From Sporomusa malonica (GTDB lineage: Bacteria > Bacillota > Negativicutes > Sporomusales > Sporomusaceae), in assembly GCF_041428715.1 (NCBI RefSeq), contig NZ_CP155572.1: a DNA stretch of 64,000 nt. The stretch is one strand, 5' to 3'. The position numbers were made by a program, and so were the translations under genes. The notes under the pieces were generated by a model. That model had not been told where the DNA came from, ran no database searches, and saw nothing but the letters and a program-made list of their open reading frames with translations. The first letter of the stretch is position 1. Each line of letters opens with the position of its first letter. Positions 51,286-60,300 of the stretch are shown piece after piece.

Positions 51286-51969
51286 CTAGAGTAAGTCATA
51301 GTCATTGATTACCAACTTAAAACGACAGTCTAAAAACTCGGCCGCTCGCCGGCACATAACCATGCGTAATAAAAATATTTCAAAATACTCCATGACAGGA
51401 CAGATTTCCGTGTCAATAGTGACATGGAGCGTTACAGTGCGGGAAGCTTTGTCAACCAGCAGCTTGCCACTTTCGGCAGCATAGTTTACTCTGTCATGTA
51501 TCTCAAATTTGGCAAAATCACGATTAGTAACCCGTGCACGATGGACATCAGACTTATCAGCGAGAATTAACGCTGCAGCCACATGGTTAACGGCGTTACC
51601 GCGCTCTTCCTCATGGTTGCCGATAGCTGATATAACCAAAGCAATCTCTTCTGGAGGCATTCTCAGACGTGTAAGAATATTATAGGCCATTATTGCACCT
51701 GAGCCGCCGTGATTATACCGGTTAATCATATTCGCAACGTCATGAAGATAACCGGCGATCGCCGCAAGCTCACATTCTCGCGCCGGATACTCCAATTCTT
51801 GCAATACCTTATAGGCTAAGGCTGAAACAATCCCCGCGTGTCTGAGACCATGCTCAGTGAAACCGAGGCTCCCGAGATATTGAGTACTACGGGTAAGATA
51901 AACGTTTACTTCGTGGTCTGCTCTTAATTGTGCAATAGTAAGAGTACGCTCATCAGTAGCTACTGACAT
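51286..51969 (-). CDS. HD domain phosphohydrolase-like protein
   Basis: A 227-residue HD-superfamily protein. HGLRHAGIVSALAYKVLQEL gives the first His, LHDVANMINRYNHGGSGAI the HD pair and following His, and GNHEEERGNAVNHVAAALILADKSDVHRARV the distal His and Asp ligands. Family members cleave phosphate esters; no specific substrate can be given. CGGAGG lies nine bases before the ATG. It is encoded between the folate cyclo-ligase terminator and secD. Confidence 0.85.
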   Translation of the reverse strand: MSVATDERTLTIAQLRADHEVNVYLTRSTQYLGSLGFTEHGLRHAGIVSALAYKVLQELEYPARECELAAIAGYLHDVANMINRYNHGGSGAIMAYNILTRLRMPPEEIALVISAIGNHEEERGNAVNHVAAALILADKSDVHRARVTNRDFAKFEIHDRVNYAAESGKLLVDKASRTVTLHVTIDTEICPVMEYFEIFLLRMVMCRRAAEFLDCRFKLVINDYDLL

Positions 51970-51989
51970 AGACTAATTCCTCCGTTTAT

Positions 51990-52061
51990 CAAAAAAATTA
52001 GCCTTTGCCCTCCACTGCCAAATATCTCGTAGCCATATTCAGTTAATGGCAGTGTAAAGGC
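51990..52061 (-). terminator. Extended hairpin terminator after the folate cyclo-ligase
   Basis: A large two-part stem, GCCTTT...CACTGCCA pairing with TGGCAGTG...AAAGGC around a 26-base loop, followed by TAATTTTTTT on minus. It is longer than usual for a terminator here, so a structured leader for the HD gene is an alternative. Confidence 0.65.
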
Positions 52062-52085
52062 AAATGCAACTACTTACATTTTGCC

Positions 52086-52667
52086 TTACCTGCACGTAAA
52101 TATGCCCTCTTCAGTAACTAAATAATTTACTGGCCGATCATGCTCGTCAGTGGGGACCATCTCAAGTATTTGCGCAGCCCAAGCCGCACCAATAAGCTCG
52201 GTCTTGTTCGCCTTAATCAAGAACCGGTCATAGTAACCAGCCCCCATCCCTAATCGTCGGCCATCTTTGTCAAAAGCCACTCCAGGAACAATAATAAGGT
52301 CAAGCTCACTTGGTTCCAGGAGCCTTAAGGTTGCCGGATTGGGAGTTAAAAGATTAAACTGACCTACTACCAAATCATCAAGATCGGCAATAATAGCAGC
52401 ATCCATCAGGCCTCTAGTCTCACGCATATGCGGTACACATACTGTTTTACCGGCAGTCAGCGCGTGTGAGATAACTTTTTCCATATGAGGCTCATCAGGC
52501 ATTGCCAGATACATCATAATATGTTTAGCGGCTTGATAGACAGGCCAAGCACACAAATGCTCAACAAAGCGTTCACTGCCGGCAGCAACTTCCTCAGGAG
52601 TCATTCCCCGTCTAACAGCTAAAATATTTTTGCGCAGTTCCATTTTGGCATTTTTATTCATTTCCAT
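52086..52667 (-). CDS. 5-formyltetrahydrofolate cyclo-ligase
   Basis: Converts 5-formyl-THF to methenyl-THF with ATP. The 193 residues contain LRKNILAVRRGM, IMMYLAMPDEPHMEKVI, DLIIVPGVAFDKDGRRLGMGAGYYDRFL, the family core for ATP and folate binding, and the C-terminal EGIFTC. The SD AGGAGG follows directly on the hairpin of repeat copy C, so readthrough from yajC may be regulated there. Confidence 0.93.
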   Translation of the reverse strand: MEMNKNAKMELRKNILAVRRGMTPEEVAAGSERFVEHLCAWPVYQAAKHIMMYLAMPDEPHMEKVISHALTAGKTVCVPHMRETRGLMDAAIIADLDDLVVGQFNLLTPNPATLRLLEPSELDLIIVPGVAFDKDGRRLGMGAGYYDRFLIKANKTELIGAAWAAQILEMVPTDEHDRPVNYLVTEEGIFTCR

Positions 52668-52687
52668 AATGCTTTCCCCCCTCCTTT

Positions 52688-52750
52688 AAGAAAAGACTTG
52701 GCGTTGCACCAAGTCCTTAGGACGAAACCGTAAGTATGGGTGACAGCGAT
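52688..52750 (-). repeat. Dispersed stem-loop element, copy C
   Basis: In minus orientation: ACTTACGGTTTCGTCCTAAG, then stem GACTTGG-tgcaacg-CCAAGTC and TTTTCTT, which abuts the AAGGAGG of the folate cyclo-ligase gene. The middle and the stem match copy A. It also serves as the only visible terminator after yajC. Confidence 0.7.
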
Positions 52751-52755
52751 AATTA

Positions 52756-53049
52756 TTAAGGCTTAGGTTGATTCTGGTGGTGGCTTACAGCGGAACGTGA
52801 TACATCGACTTCCACTTTATCGGCAATTTTGATTGTGACGGTTTTTTCACTGAGTGCAGTGATAGTTCCGTACAAACCACCGATTGTTACGATCCGTTCG
52901 CCCTTCTTCAGATTATTTAAAAGTTCCTGGCGGCGCTGCTGTTCCTTTTTCTGTGGACGGTAAAGCAAGAAATAGAAGATCACGCCCATTAAAATAATCG
53001 GCCATGAAGCTTGAATGGCTTGCATTATTTCGGGTGAAAACTCTGGCAT
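52756..53049 (-). CDS. yajC: Preprotein translocase subunit YajC
   Basis: A 97-residue single-span protein associated with SecDF. The membrane segment is WPIILMGVIFYFLLYRPQKKEQQ (about 15-37), followed by the small domain NLKKGERIVTIGGLYGTITAL and VTIKIADKVEVDVSRSAV. AGGAGGTG lies before the ATG. It follows tgt, the usual tgt-yajC order. Confidence 0.95.
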   Translation of the reverse strand: MPEFSPEIMQAIQASWPIILMGVIFYFLLYRPQKKEQQRRQELLNNLKKGERIVTIGGLYGTITALSEKTVTIKIADKVEVDVSRSAVSHHQNQPKP

Positions 53050-53112
53050 TATAAATCACCTCCTGTTGTCTGTTAGCCAGTATATTCCACACAATCGCCG
53101 TAAATCCTCTTA

Positions 53113-54222
53113 TTATTTACGATAATGAGCCCAAAACTCTTCTCTAAAAGCCAAAAAACGGTCTTCAAGGATGGCTTTGCGCATGTCTTTCATAAAATTC
53201 AGTAAGAAATGCAGATTGTGAGTGGTTGTCAGGCGCATACCAAAAATTTCTTCTGTTTTTAATAAGTGCCGGATATAGGCGCGCGAGAAGTTACGGCAGG
53301 CGTAGCAGCCGCAATCCGGATCAATTGGCCGAAAATCTCTAGCGAACTCAGCATTTTTGACGACAAGCCGTCCGCGGCTTGTCATCACAGTGCCGTTACG
53401 CGCCACCCTTGTTGGGAAAACGCAGTCAAACATATCAATGCCGTACATTACACCCTCTACCAAACAATCAGGCGTACCTACTCCCATTAAATAGCGCGGC
53501 TTGTTTTCGGGTAATAAGGGGACAGTGTGCTCCAACATTTCATACATAAGTGGTTTTGGTTCTCCGACACTCAGACCACCAACAGCATAACCGGGAAAAT
53601 CCAAAGAAATGAGATCTTTGGCACTCATAGCCCGAAGGTCTCTATACATTCCTCCCTGAACAATGCCAAATAGAGCCTGATCCTTACGGGTATGGGCTTT
53701 TTTGCAGCGTTCAGCCCACCGTGTTGTGCGTTCAGTGGATTGGCGGGCATATTCATGATCAGCCGGGTAAGGAACACACTCGTCAAAAGCCATGATGATA
53801 TCAGCGCCTAACGCCATTTGTACTTCAGTGGCTTTTTCTGGAGATAGAAAGTGTTTTGATCCGTCAATATGCGAGCGAAATGTAACTCCGTCTTCGGTTA
53901 TTTTGCGAAGGGGCCCTAAACTAAACACCTGAAATCCGCCGCTGTCAGTCAAAATGCCACGATCCCACTGCATAAACTTATGAAGCCCACCAGCTTCGGC
54001 GACCAAATCGTGACCTGGACGTAAATATAAGTGGTAAGTATTACTCAAAATTATGCCTGCACCCATAGCTTTAAGCTCGTCAGGTGACATGGCTTTCACC
54101 GTAGCCTGCGTGCCGACAGGCATAAAAATAGGCGTGTCAAATACGCCATGCGGCGTATATAACCGGCCAACCCTCGCCCCTGTTTTCGAACAACGTTTAA
54201 TAAGTTCATATGTAATGGCCAT
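53113..54222 (-). CDS. tgt: tRNA-guanine transglycosylase
   Basis: Exchanges guanine 34 for preQ1 in tRNAs with GUN anticodons. The 369 residues have LTDSGGFQVFSL with one catalytic Asp, YDIDMFDCVFPTR-type GIDMFDCVFPTRVARNG with the other, and the zinc site CGCYACRNFSRAYIRHL. GGAGGTG lies before the ATG. Together with queA and queH it gives the last three steps to queuosine. Confidence 0.97.
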   Translation of the reverse strand: MAITYELIKRCSKTGARVGRLYTPHGVFDTPIFMPVGTQATVKAMSPDELKAMGAGIILSNTYHLYLRPGHDLVAEAGGLHKFMQWDRGILTDSGGFQVFSLGPLRKITEDGVTFRSHIDGSKHFLSPEKATEVQMALGADIIMAFDECVPYPADHEYARQSTERTTRWAERCKKAHTRKDQALFGIVQGGMYRDLRAMSAKDLISLDFPGYAVGGLSVGEPKPLMYEMLEHTVPLLPENKPRYLMGVGTPDCLVEGVMYGIDMFDCVFPTRVARNGTVMTSRGRLVVKNAEFARDFRPIDPDCGCYACRNFSRAYIRHLLKTEEIFGMRLTTTHNLHFLLNFMKDMRKAILEDRFLAFREEFWAHYRK

Positions 54223-54245
54223 AATTACACCTCCAAATCAAAAAA

Positions 54246-55265
54246 TCAACTAATAAACATGGCATCACCAAAGCTAAAAAAACGGTAACGCTTATCTACC
54301 GCTTCCCTGTATGCATTAAATATATGTTCGCGACTAGACAATGCGCTAACCAACATGAGCAATGAGGATTTGGGAAGATGAAAATTGGTAATAAGTGCTT
54401 TGACAATTTTGAATTCATAGCCTGGATAAATAAATATCTCCGTCCAGCCGCTTTTAGCCTCCAATTGCCCACTAGTCCCTGCCGTCTCTAATGTACGTAC
54501 CGCTGTGGTACCTACTGCAATAACCCGTTTGCCTGCTGCTATTGTTGCATTTACGATAGCAGCAGTTTCTTCAGGTACAGAATAATATTCCCGATGCATA
54601 ATATGTTCTGTAATGGTTTCGGTGGCTACCGGCCGAAATGTCCCTAAACCGACATGCAGAGTAACAAAGGCTAGGTTGACACCCATACTCTCAATATTTT
54701 CCATGAGTTCACGGGTAAAGTGAAGCCCGGCTGTAGGGGCAGCAGCTGACCCCCGTTCCCGGGCATAGACAGTCTGATAGCGTTCCTTATCTGACAACTG
54801 AGCTTTGATATATGGCGGCAATGGGGTTTCCCCTAAAGTATCGAGGATTTCTTCAAATATGCCCTGATAATTGAATCGGACTCTACGGCCGCCGAAATCA
54901 GTAGTATCGATCACTTCACAGCGTAAAGTCTCACCAAATTCAATGACTGTACCTATCCTAGCCCGCTTTCCTGGCTTAACCAGCACTTCCCACTCATCTT
55001 TAGTTGTGCGGTTTAATAAAAATACTTCCAGTTTGCCGCCTGTTTCAGGCTTAACTCCGAACAATCTGGCTGGTATTACCCGGGTATCATTAAAAACCAG
55101 GGTATCCCCTGGTTGTAAAAATTGCGGCAGATTATAAAACTGCTTATGCTCAATAACACCTGTTTTTCGGTCAAGCATCAACAATCGAGATTGATCGCGC
55201 GGTTCTATCGGTTGCTGAGCAATTAGTTCTTCAGGCAAATAATAATCAAAATCTGAAACCAGCAT
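54246..55265 (-). CDS. queA: S-adenosylmethionine:tRNA ribosyltransferase-isomerase
   Basis: Transfers and rearranges the ribose of SAM onto preQ1 in tRNA, making epoxyqueuosine. The 339 residues contain DYYLPEELIAQQP, TLVFNDTRVIPARLFG, YQTVYARERGSAAAPTAGLHFT and FVTLHVGLGTFRPV with the C-terminal NFHLPKSSLLMLVSA. GAGGGAG lies before the ATG. It is upstream of tgt. Confidence 0.97.
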   Translation of the reverse strand: MLVSDFDYYLPEELIAQQPIEPRDQSRLLMLDRKTGVIEHKQFYNLPQFLQPGDTLVFNDTRVIPARLFGVKPETGGKLEVFLLNRTTKDEWEVLVKPGKRARIGTVIEFGETLRCEVIDTTDFGGRRVRFNYQGIFEEILDTLGETPLPPYIKAQLSDKERYQTVYARERGSAAAPTAGLHFTRELMENIESMGVNLAFVTLHVGLGTFRPVATETITEHIMHREYYSVPEETAAIVNATIAAGKRVIAVGTTAVRTLETAGTSGQLEAKSGWTEIFIYPGYEFKIVKALITNFHLPKSSLLMLVSALSSREHIFNAYREAVDKRYRFFSFGDAMFIS

Positions 55266-55284
55266 GTAACTCCCTCGTTATGGC

Positions 55285-56646
55285 CTATAAATAGGCTTTT
55301 TTAATTTGTACGCTTTGGTAGTAGTGTTTCAATATATCCTTAAAATATTCGGTGTTCTCAGGCGGAGCCTTTTCCGCCATAGCTTTAGCTCCCCACTGGG
55401 ACATGCCAACACCATGTCCCCAGCCAAATCCAGTAATAATGACAAAGTCAGTTGGTTCGCCATTAACAGGACGAATATCAAAGATTTGCTTGGTGGTTGA
55501 TAACGATAGCATCCCCTGACGCGGCTGCATAATTCCTTTTCCGCTAGCGGCAAAAACAGGCATAGCAAATTCTTTAACCTCATTGGCGAGAGTATTAATG
55601 TCAAATAGTGTGCTTTTCAAATCCCACATACGTCTCAATTTTTCACCAGATACCTGGACGCTGCCGCTTGTTCCTATCAGACGGACATTCTTAACCCGAC
55701 CTGATACACCACGATCAACGCTAACAACTGGCGGGGGACCAAGCGGTGATAATTCGATAGCCTGAAGGCTGCCAATATTATATCCAGCCTTACTAATGGC
55801 TTGGTTAACTTCAGCAATTGTCAGCTTTTTTTCCCATTTAAAATACTGGTTGTTTTGGTCGTAGTCAGCCACACCCCGAAGGTAGGGCTGCGATGATGAC
55901 CAGACGTTTTCGCTGTTTTCAGTATACCCGCCTGAACTACTATGAAAGTAGGCTGTTATCAACTTATTATTATAGGTCAACACCAAACCACGTGTCGCAT
56001 CTACTGCTTCAAGCGCTCTAGGGGCTTCGCTTTCCCTCCCGCCATACACTTGGCAGTCGGTAGTTGCACATACATCAAAGCCATCTGCTTTATGTTTATT
56101 GTAATTTGCTAAAGCATAGGTACGTGCAGCTACAGCCTGAGCTTTTACCGCTTCCAGTGCCCATTCAGGTGAAATTTCATTTTTAATTATTCCATATAGA
56201 TACTGTTCAATCGGCAGTGTATTAACTACAGTCATACCGGATTTTCCAATTGTACTGCGAATGCTTATATCGCCTCGATACCGGCGTTTATTAACCTGGA
56301 TATGCTGTTCAACATAAAACAAAAACTCATCTTTTTTAATAATAACGTCCACACCTGCAGCTGTTGTTGGTAGGCCGTTGATAGCAAATTCACCATTTTT
56401 AATAGTTATTGCTACTATATCCTTGGCACGGAAACTTCCCAATACCTTACCAGCTCCAGCGCTAACAAGATCAAAATTGGCATCTGCGGAAACCTGTACA
56501 CTTTGCTGGTTAGTTAAAATCCCCACACGCAGGCTTGGTTCGAAAAATGACACGACTTCATCCGCATTAGACGGTTGGGCATATCCGCATAGTGGTAGGA
56601 ATACAAGAACAAACAGCATTAACCATTTTAGCATATATTTATGCAC
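55285..56646 (-). CDS. SpoIID/LytB domain protein, secreted
   Basis: A 453-residue exported protein of the SpoIID/LytB family, which includes a lytic transglycosylase of engulfment. A signal peptide ends near LPLCGYA. After a beta-rich part, the core shows PIEQYLYGIIKNEISPEWAL, EAVKAQAVAARTYAL, YFHSSSGGYTENSENVW and the C-terminal GFGWGHGVGMSQWGAKAMA. The GTG at 56646 is chosen because GGAGG lies seven bases upstream; an ATG at 56652 is too close. Its place between ruvB-queH and queA suggests general use as well as sporulation. Confidence 0.9.
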   Translation of the reverse strand: MHKYMLKWLMLFVLVFLPLCGYAQPSNADEVVSFFEPSLRVGILTNQQSVQVSADANFDLVSAGAGKVLGSFRAKDIVAITIKNGEFAINGLPTTAAGVDVIIKKDEFLFYVEQHIQVNKRRYRGDISIRSTIGKSGMTVVNTLPIEQYLYGIIKNEISPEWALEAVKAQAVAARTYALANYNKHKADGFDVCATTDCQVYGGRESEAPRALEAVDATRGLVLTYNNKLITAYFHSSSGGYTENSENVWSSSQPYLRGVADYDQNNQYFKWEKKLTIAEVNQAISKAGYNIGSLQAIELSPLGPPPVVSVDRGVSGRVKNVRLIGTSGSVQVSGEKLRRMWDLKSTLFDINTLANEVKEFAMPVFAASGKGIMQPRQGMLSLSTTKQIFDIRPVNGEPTDFVIITGFGWGHGVGMSQWGAKAMAEKAPPENTEYFKDILKHYYQSVQIKKAYL

Positions 56647-56662
56647 TCGCATACCTCCGATG

Positions 56663-56890
56663 CTATTTTCTTGATATCAGGTTCAAAATTATTGTTAAAA
56701 GAATACTTAAGATAATAGACGTAACAATCGGGAAATGAAAACTAAAGTTGCTCCGCTCAATATGTATATCTCCAGGCAGACGGCCAAAATTAAAAATTTT
56801 CCCACCGAAATGGAATACGGCCCCAGCAATCAATAGGACTATACCAAATAGCATTAGTATCTTACCAAGCGAGTCAAAACTTCCAAACAT
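56663..56890 (-). CDS. DUF2905 small membrane protein
   Basis: A 75-residue protein with two membrane segments and the motif FNFGRLPGDIHIERSNFSFHFP, which defines DUF2905. Its ATG overlaps the queH stop (TGATG). Function unknown; the gene is often near ruvAB and queA in Bacillota, which is seen here too. Confidence 0.88.
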   Translation of the reverse strand: MFGSFDSLGKILMLFGIVLLIAGAVFHFGGKIFNFGRLPGDIHIERSNFSFHFPIVTSIILSILLTIILNLISRK

Positions 56891-57444
56891 CAGCTTTGCC
56901 CCTTGCGTGGTTTGTAATAACGGTCTTTCTCGCTAAACACACAGCCACAGTAAGGTTGACGATACATTTCAAGCTCTCGGCTAAGCAGAGCGCCTTCTTG
57001 CCAGCCTGGTCGGAAGTCTATATAGCAAAACTTGATTCCCTCGGCTTCGGCTGCCGCTTCAGCTGCTGCTTTTATCAAATCATGCTGCTGATAAGGACTG
57101 ACTAACAGCGTAGTGCTAAAACAGTCAAAACCATGCTCTTTTGCATACCGAGCTGTTTGTCTCATTCGCATATCGTAGCAATTACGGCAACGCCCGCCAG
57201 GAGCATCTAACGCTTGCCGCAAAAATTCCTCAAGGGTATAGCTCTCATCGATGATTAGATTGTCCAAACCTATTTTTTCTGCAAAGGCTTTAAGTGTATC
57301 CAACCGTCTGACAAACTCTTTGTATGGGTGGATATTAGGGTTGTAAAAATACCCAGTTATCTCATACTGCGAATATTCTTCCTGCAGATGTTTCAGTGGA
57401 AATATAGAACAAGGGCCGCAACATACATGCAGCAGCATGCGCAT
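56890..57444 (-). CDS. queH: Epoxyqueuosine reductase QueH
   Basis: Last step of queuosine synthesis, reducing epoxyqueuosine; it replaces QueG in many Bacillota. The 184 residues show HVCCGPCSIFPL near the start, GRCRNCYDMRMRQTARYA in the middle and RQPYCGCVFSEKDRY near the end, with the cysteines for the 4Fe-4S cluster and the metal site. AGGTGA lies before the ATG. It shares an operon with queA and tgt, which strongly supports the call. Confidence 0.93.
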   Translation of the reverse strand: MRMLLHVCCGPCSIFPLKHLQEEYSQYEITGYFYNPNIHPYKEFVRRLDTLKAFAEKIGLDNLIIDESYTLEEFLRQALDAPGGRCRNCYDMRMRQTARYAKEHGFDCFSTTLLVSPYQQHDLIKAAAEAAAEAEGIKFCYIDFRPGWQEGALLSRELEMYRQPYCGCVFSEKDRYYKPRKGQS

Positions 57445-57454
57445 AACAAGTCAC

Positions 57455-58477
57455 CTACCAAAGTTTTTCTTGGTTTTTACCTTTATCTTCATAAGCAATA
57501 TTGAGATGTGCGTAGGCTGCAGGGGTTGCTACCCGCCCACGCGGCGTTCTGGCAATAAACCCCATTTGCAGTAAAAATGGCTCATACACATCTTCAATTG
57601 TCTCTGTCTCTTCACTAATGGCTGCAGCCAACGTGTCAAGGCCTACCGGCCCGCCGTTAAACTTTTTAATAATGGCATTAAGCATACTCCTGTCGGTTTT
57701 ATCCAGTCCGCGCTTGTCTACTTCTAAAAGCTCCAGCGCTTTATCGGCAATGGCATCAGTAATTACACCATCGCCAGTTACCTGGGCAAAATCCCGTACC
57801 CGCTTTAAAAGACGATTGGCGATTCTCGGCGTACCGCGTGAGCGTCTGGCAATCTCCACCGCTCCACGGGGCTCAATATCCACTTTCAGAATTTCGGCGG
57901 CTCTATTTACAATACATGTTAAATGCTCTGTCTCATAATATTCCAGACGACAGATTACTCCAAACCGGTCTCTAAGTGGCGCCGCCAATGCTCCTGCTTT
58001 GGTCGTTGCCCCAACAAGTGTAAACTTGGGCAGATCAAGACGAATCGAGCGGGCAGACGGCCCCTTACCAATAATAATGTCAAGCGCGTAGTCCTCCATT
58101 GCGGAATACAAGACTTCTTCTACTGCCCGGGACAGGCGGTGAATTTCGTCAATAAACAATAAGTCCTTTTCACCCAAATTAGTCAAAAGTGACGCTAAGT
58201 CACCAGGCCGCTCAATGGCCGGGCCTGATGTAATCCGGAAATTCACTCCAAGTTCATTGGCGACAATACCAGCTAATGTTGTTTTCCCCAATCCAGGCGG
58301 ACCATATAACAATACATGGTCAAGCGCCTCTCCTCTGGCAAGCGCTGCCTGAACAAAGATAGAAAGATTACTTTTTACCTGTTCTTGTCCAATATATTCA
58401 ACCAGGCGCCGCGGCCTCAGGCTATATTGCCACGAATCAACATCCTGCTCGCCTGGTTCTATAACGCGTTCTTCCAA
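57455..58477 (-). CDS. ruvB: Holliday junction branch migration helicase RuvB
   Basis: Motor of Holliday junction branch migration. The 340 residues have RPRRLVEYIGQEQVKSNL, Walker A GPPGLGKTTLAG, Walker B LLFIDEIHRLS, sensor 1 LVGATTKAGAL, TPRIANRLLKRVRDFAQV and the C-terminal winged helix (GFIARTPRGRVAT). The start is TTG 58477 with GGGAGG ten bases upstream. It follows ruvC-ruvA. Confidence 0.97.
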   Translation of the reverse strand: MEERVIEPGEQDVDSWQYSLRPRRLVEYIGQEQVKSNLSIFVQAALARGEALDHVLLYGPPGLGKTTLAGIVANELGVNFRITSGPAIERPGDLASLLTNLGEKDLLFIDEIHRLSRAVEEVLYSAMEDYALDIIIGKGPSARSIRLDLPKFTLVGATTKAGALAAPLRDRFGVICRLEYYETEHLTCIVNRAAEILKVDIEPRGAVEIARRSRGTPRIANRLLKRVRDFAQVTGDGVITDAIADKALELLEVDKRGLDKTDRSMLNAIIKKFNGGPVGLDTLAAAISEETETIEDVYEPFLLQMGFIARTPRGRVATPAAYAHLNIAYEDKGKNQEKLW

Positions 58478-58495
58478 CAGTTCGATACCTCCCAG

Positions 58496-59119
58496 TTACC
58501 TCCGGCCAAATTCCTTTAAAGTAACCCTAATCAATTGCTCCAATGATAGTTCTGTATGTGTTTTGCCTTCACGTTCATATACTTTCTTAATGACCGGTGT
58601 TATCTCGGCATGGTTGTAACCTAGAGCTGTAAGCGCCTGCATGGCCTCCTGCAGGATATCGCCCTGCAGGCTCGTATCGGGTGATGGCTGCCCAGGAACA
58701 CCTGCAGCAAACTCAGTGCTAACCCCGATTTTATCTTTTAACTCCAGAATTATTCTTTCAGCCGTTTTTTTGCCGATACCTGGTAATTTGGTCAGCATAA
58801 CACTATTATTTGTACTGATCGCTGCCCTGAAATTTTGCGGCGTAATCGCTGATAAAACACCGGCAGCTACTTTCGGCCCAATACCCGATACAGAAATAAG
58901 GCTCAGAAAAAGTTCATACTCTTCCTGAGTATGAAATCCGTGCAGGGTTAACGCATCCTCACGCACATTGAGATATGTAAATAATGTTGCAGGTTGGCCT
59001 GTAGTTAATTTCTGCCTGGTTGAATTGGGGATAAATACCCTGTAGCCAATACCCTGCACATCTACAAAACAATAATCCGAAAACAGATGTGTAACTATTC
59101 CTTTAACATAACCTATCAT
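58496..59119 (-). CDS. ruvA: Holliday junction DNA-binding protein RuvA
   Basis: Tetrameric junction-binding partner of RuvB. The 207 residues show the OB domain (MIGYVKGIVTHLFSDYCFVD, GYRVFIPNSTRQKL), two helix-hairpin-helix motifs (LISVSGIGPKVAAGVLSAI, LTKLPGIGKKTAERIILELKDK) and the C-terminal RuvB-binding domain after a flexible linker. The start overlaps the end of ruvC by 17 bases. Confidence 0.96.
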   Translation of the reverse strand: MIGYVKGIVTHLFSDYCFVDVQGIGYRVFIPNSTRQKLTTGQPATLFTYLNVREDALTLHGFHTQEEYELFLSLISVSGIGPKVAAGVLSAITPQNFRAAISTNNSVMLTKLPGIGKKTAERIILELKDKIGVSTEFAAGVPGQPSPDTSLQGDILQEAMQALTALGYNHAEITPVIKKVYEREGKTHTELSLEQLIRVTLKEFGRR

Positions 59120-59609
59120 TCGTTATCCTCACCCTGTTTATACTTCCGCAGTGTATGGTACAGATGGCCACCGCCAGCGCATCGGCGGCATCATCCGGAT
59201 GCGGCTTGCTAGGTAAATTGAGCAGCCTTTGCGTCATATAGATAACCTGCTCTTTGGTTGCTTTACCATAGCCGGTTACTGCCTGTTTCACCTGTAATGG
59301 TGTAAATTCGGCAAGTTTGAGTTCATTCTGTGCTGCCGCCAGGAGTATTACACCTCTGGCTTGGCCTACGGCCATTACTGTACGCACGTTCTTATTCATA
59401 AACAACTGCTCAACGCCCATGATATCTGGCTTATACTGTTTAATCAGGAGATCTATCTCCTGGTGGATTTTTCTGAGCCGCATAGCGCCTTCCATATCAG
59501 GTGTAGTTTCAATGACGCCATAAGTAAGCGGTTTTAGTTTGCTCCCTTGTGTTTCGACTAATCCATAGCCACAGATAGCTGTGCCGGGGTCGATTCCTAA
59601 TGCTATCAT
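59103..59609 (-). CDS. ruvC: Crossover junction endodeoxyribonuclease RuvC
   Basis: Holliday junction resolvase with an RNase H fold. The 168 residues keep the four acidic residues: Asp in LGIDPGTAICGYG, Glu in GVEQLFMNKNV, and the HPDDAADALAVA pair. The ATG at 59609 has AAGGGGG six bases upstream; a longer reading to 59648 has less support. It heads the ruvC-ruvA-ruvB-queH-DUF2905-spoIID-queA-tgt-yajC run. Confidence 0.96.
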   Translation of the reverse strand: MIALGIDPGTAICGYGLVETQGSKLKPLTYGVIETTPDMEGAMRLRKIHQEIDLLIKQYKPDIMGVEQLFMNKNVRTVMAVGQARGVILLAAAQNELKLAEFTPLQVKQAVTGYGKATKEQVIYMTQRLLNLPSKPHPDDAADALAVAICTIHCGSINRVRITNDRLC

Positions 59610-59672
59610 TTGTTGCCCCCTTTTCCCTGCTACATTCGACAACTTCACCTCGTATTCCTGTTAATTAAATGC

Positions 59673-59694
59673 AAAAAGAGAGGTTTCCCTCTCT
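59673..59694 (-). terminator. Terminator of bofC
   Basis: Perfect seven-pair stem AGAGAGG-gaaa-CCTCTCT running into TTTT on minus, directly after the bofC stop. It separates bofC from the ruv operon. Confidence 0.85.
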
Positions 59695-60300
59695 TCAGCG
59701 AGCCTGCATTCCTTCTAATGTTTTTAAGAGTTCCTCTTTAGACTGCACAACCAGACCTTGATGCAACTCTTGCACGTCTTGCGGCATCAGACCATTAACC
59801 GAGATTTTTGTTACTTCCTTTACGATGGCTTTTGTTCCTGGTACTCCATAGAAAACAGCTACATAACCGTCTTTAATGCCAATAAACATATTGTTGGCAT
59901 GCTCGCGGCATAAGCTATCCACCTTCAGCGTCATTTCAACTTCTTTGGTGTCAAACTTTTCAATAGACCAGCCAGAATAGATCTTTTGCACCTGATTAAA
60001 ATTGAGACCTACCAAATTATCAGGCGGCTTAGTTCGAAATGTTTCTTCATCGTTGCACTTGGTGTAGATAATCTTTTGCACGACATTGGTATTTGCTGAA
60101 ATCTTAATCTTCCCATCCTGTTTAACAACCTCGCTCTCTTGCTGAGGGACAGGCCGCTTGACTTCATCATTTGAATGAAAACTATAATATCCAATACCAG
60201 ACAATAGTAAAATTAGACCACCGATTACTACAGGCCTCAATTTAGCAAACAGTTTGTTCTGATGTAGCGAGAAAAGTTTTGCAATAAATTTAGATAACAT
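59695..60300 (-). CDS. bofC: BofC-like intercompartmental signalling protein
   Basis: A 201-residue protein with one N-terminal membrane segment (about 24-42) and an external part that matches the BofC C-terminal domain: GLNFNQVQKIYSGWSIEKFD, NNMFIGIKDGYVAVFYGVPG and the SVNGLMPQDVQELHQGLVV helix. In Bacillus, BofC inhibits the SpoIVB protease that signals to sigma-K. Its position beside ruvA fits the Bacillus order. Only the C-terminal part is clearly family-like. Confidence 0.75.
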   Translation of the reverse strand: MLSKFIAKLFSLHQNKLFAKLRPVVIGGLILLLSGIGYYSFHSNDEVKRPVPQQESEVVKQDGKIKISANTNVVQKIIYTKCNDEETFRTKPPDNLVGLNFNQVQKIYSGWSIEKFDTKEVEMTLKVDSLCREHANNMFIGIKDGYVAVFYGVPGTKAIVKEVTKISVNGLMPQDVQELHQGLVVQSKEELLKTLEGMQAR

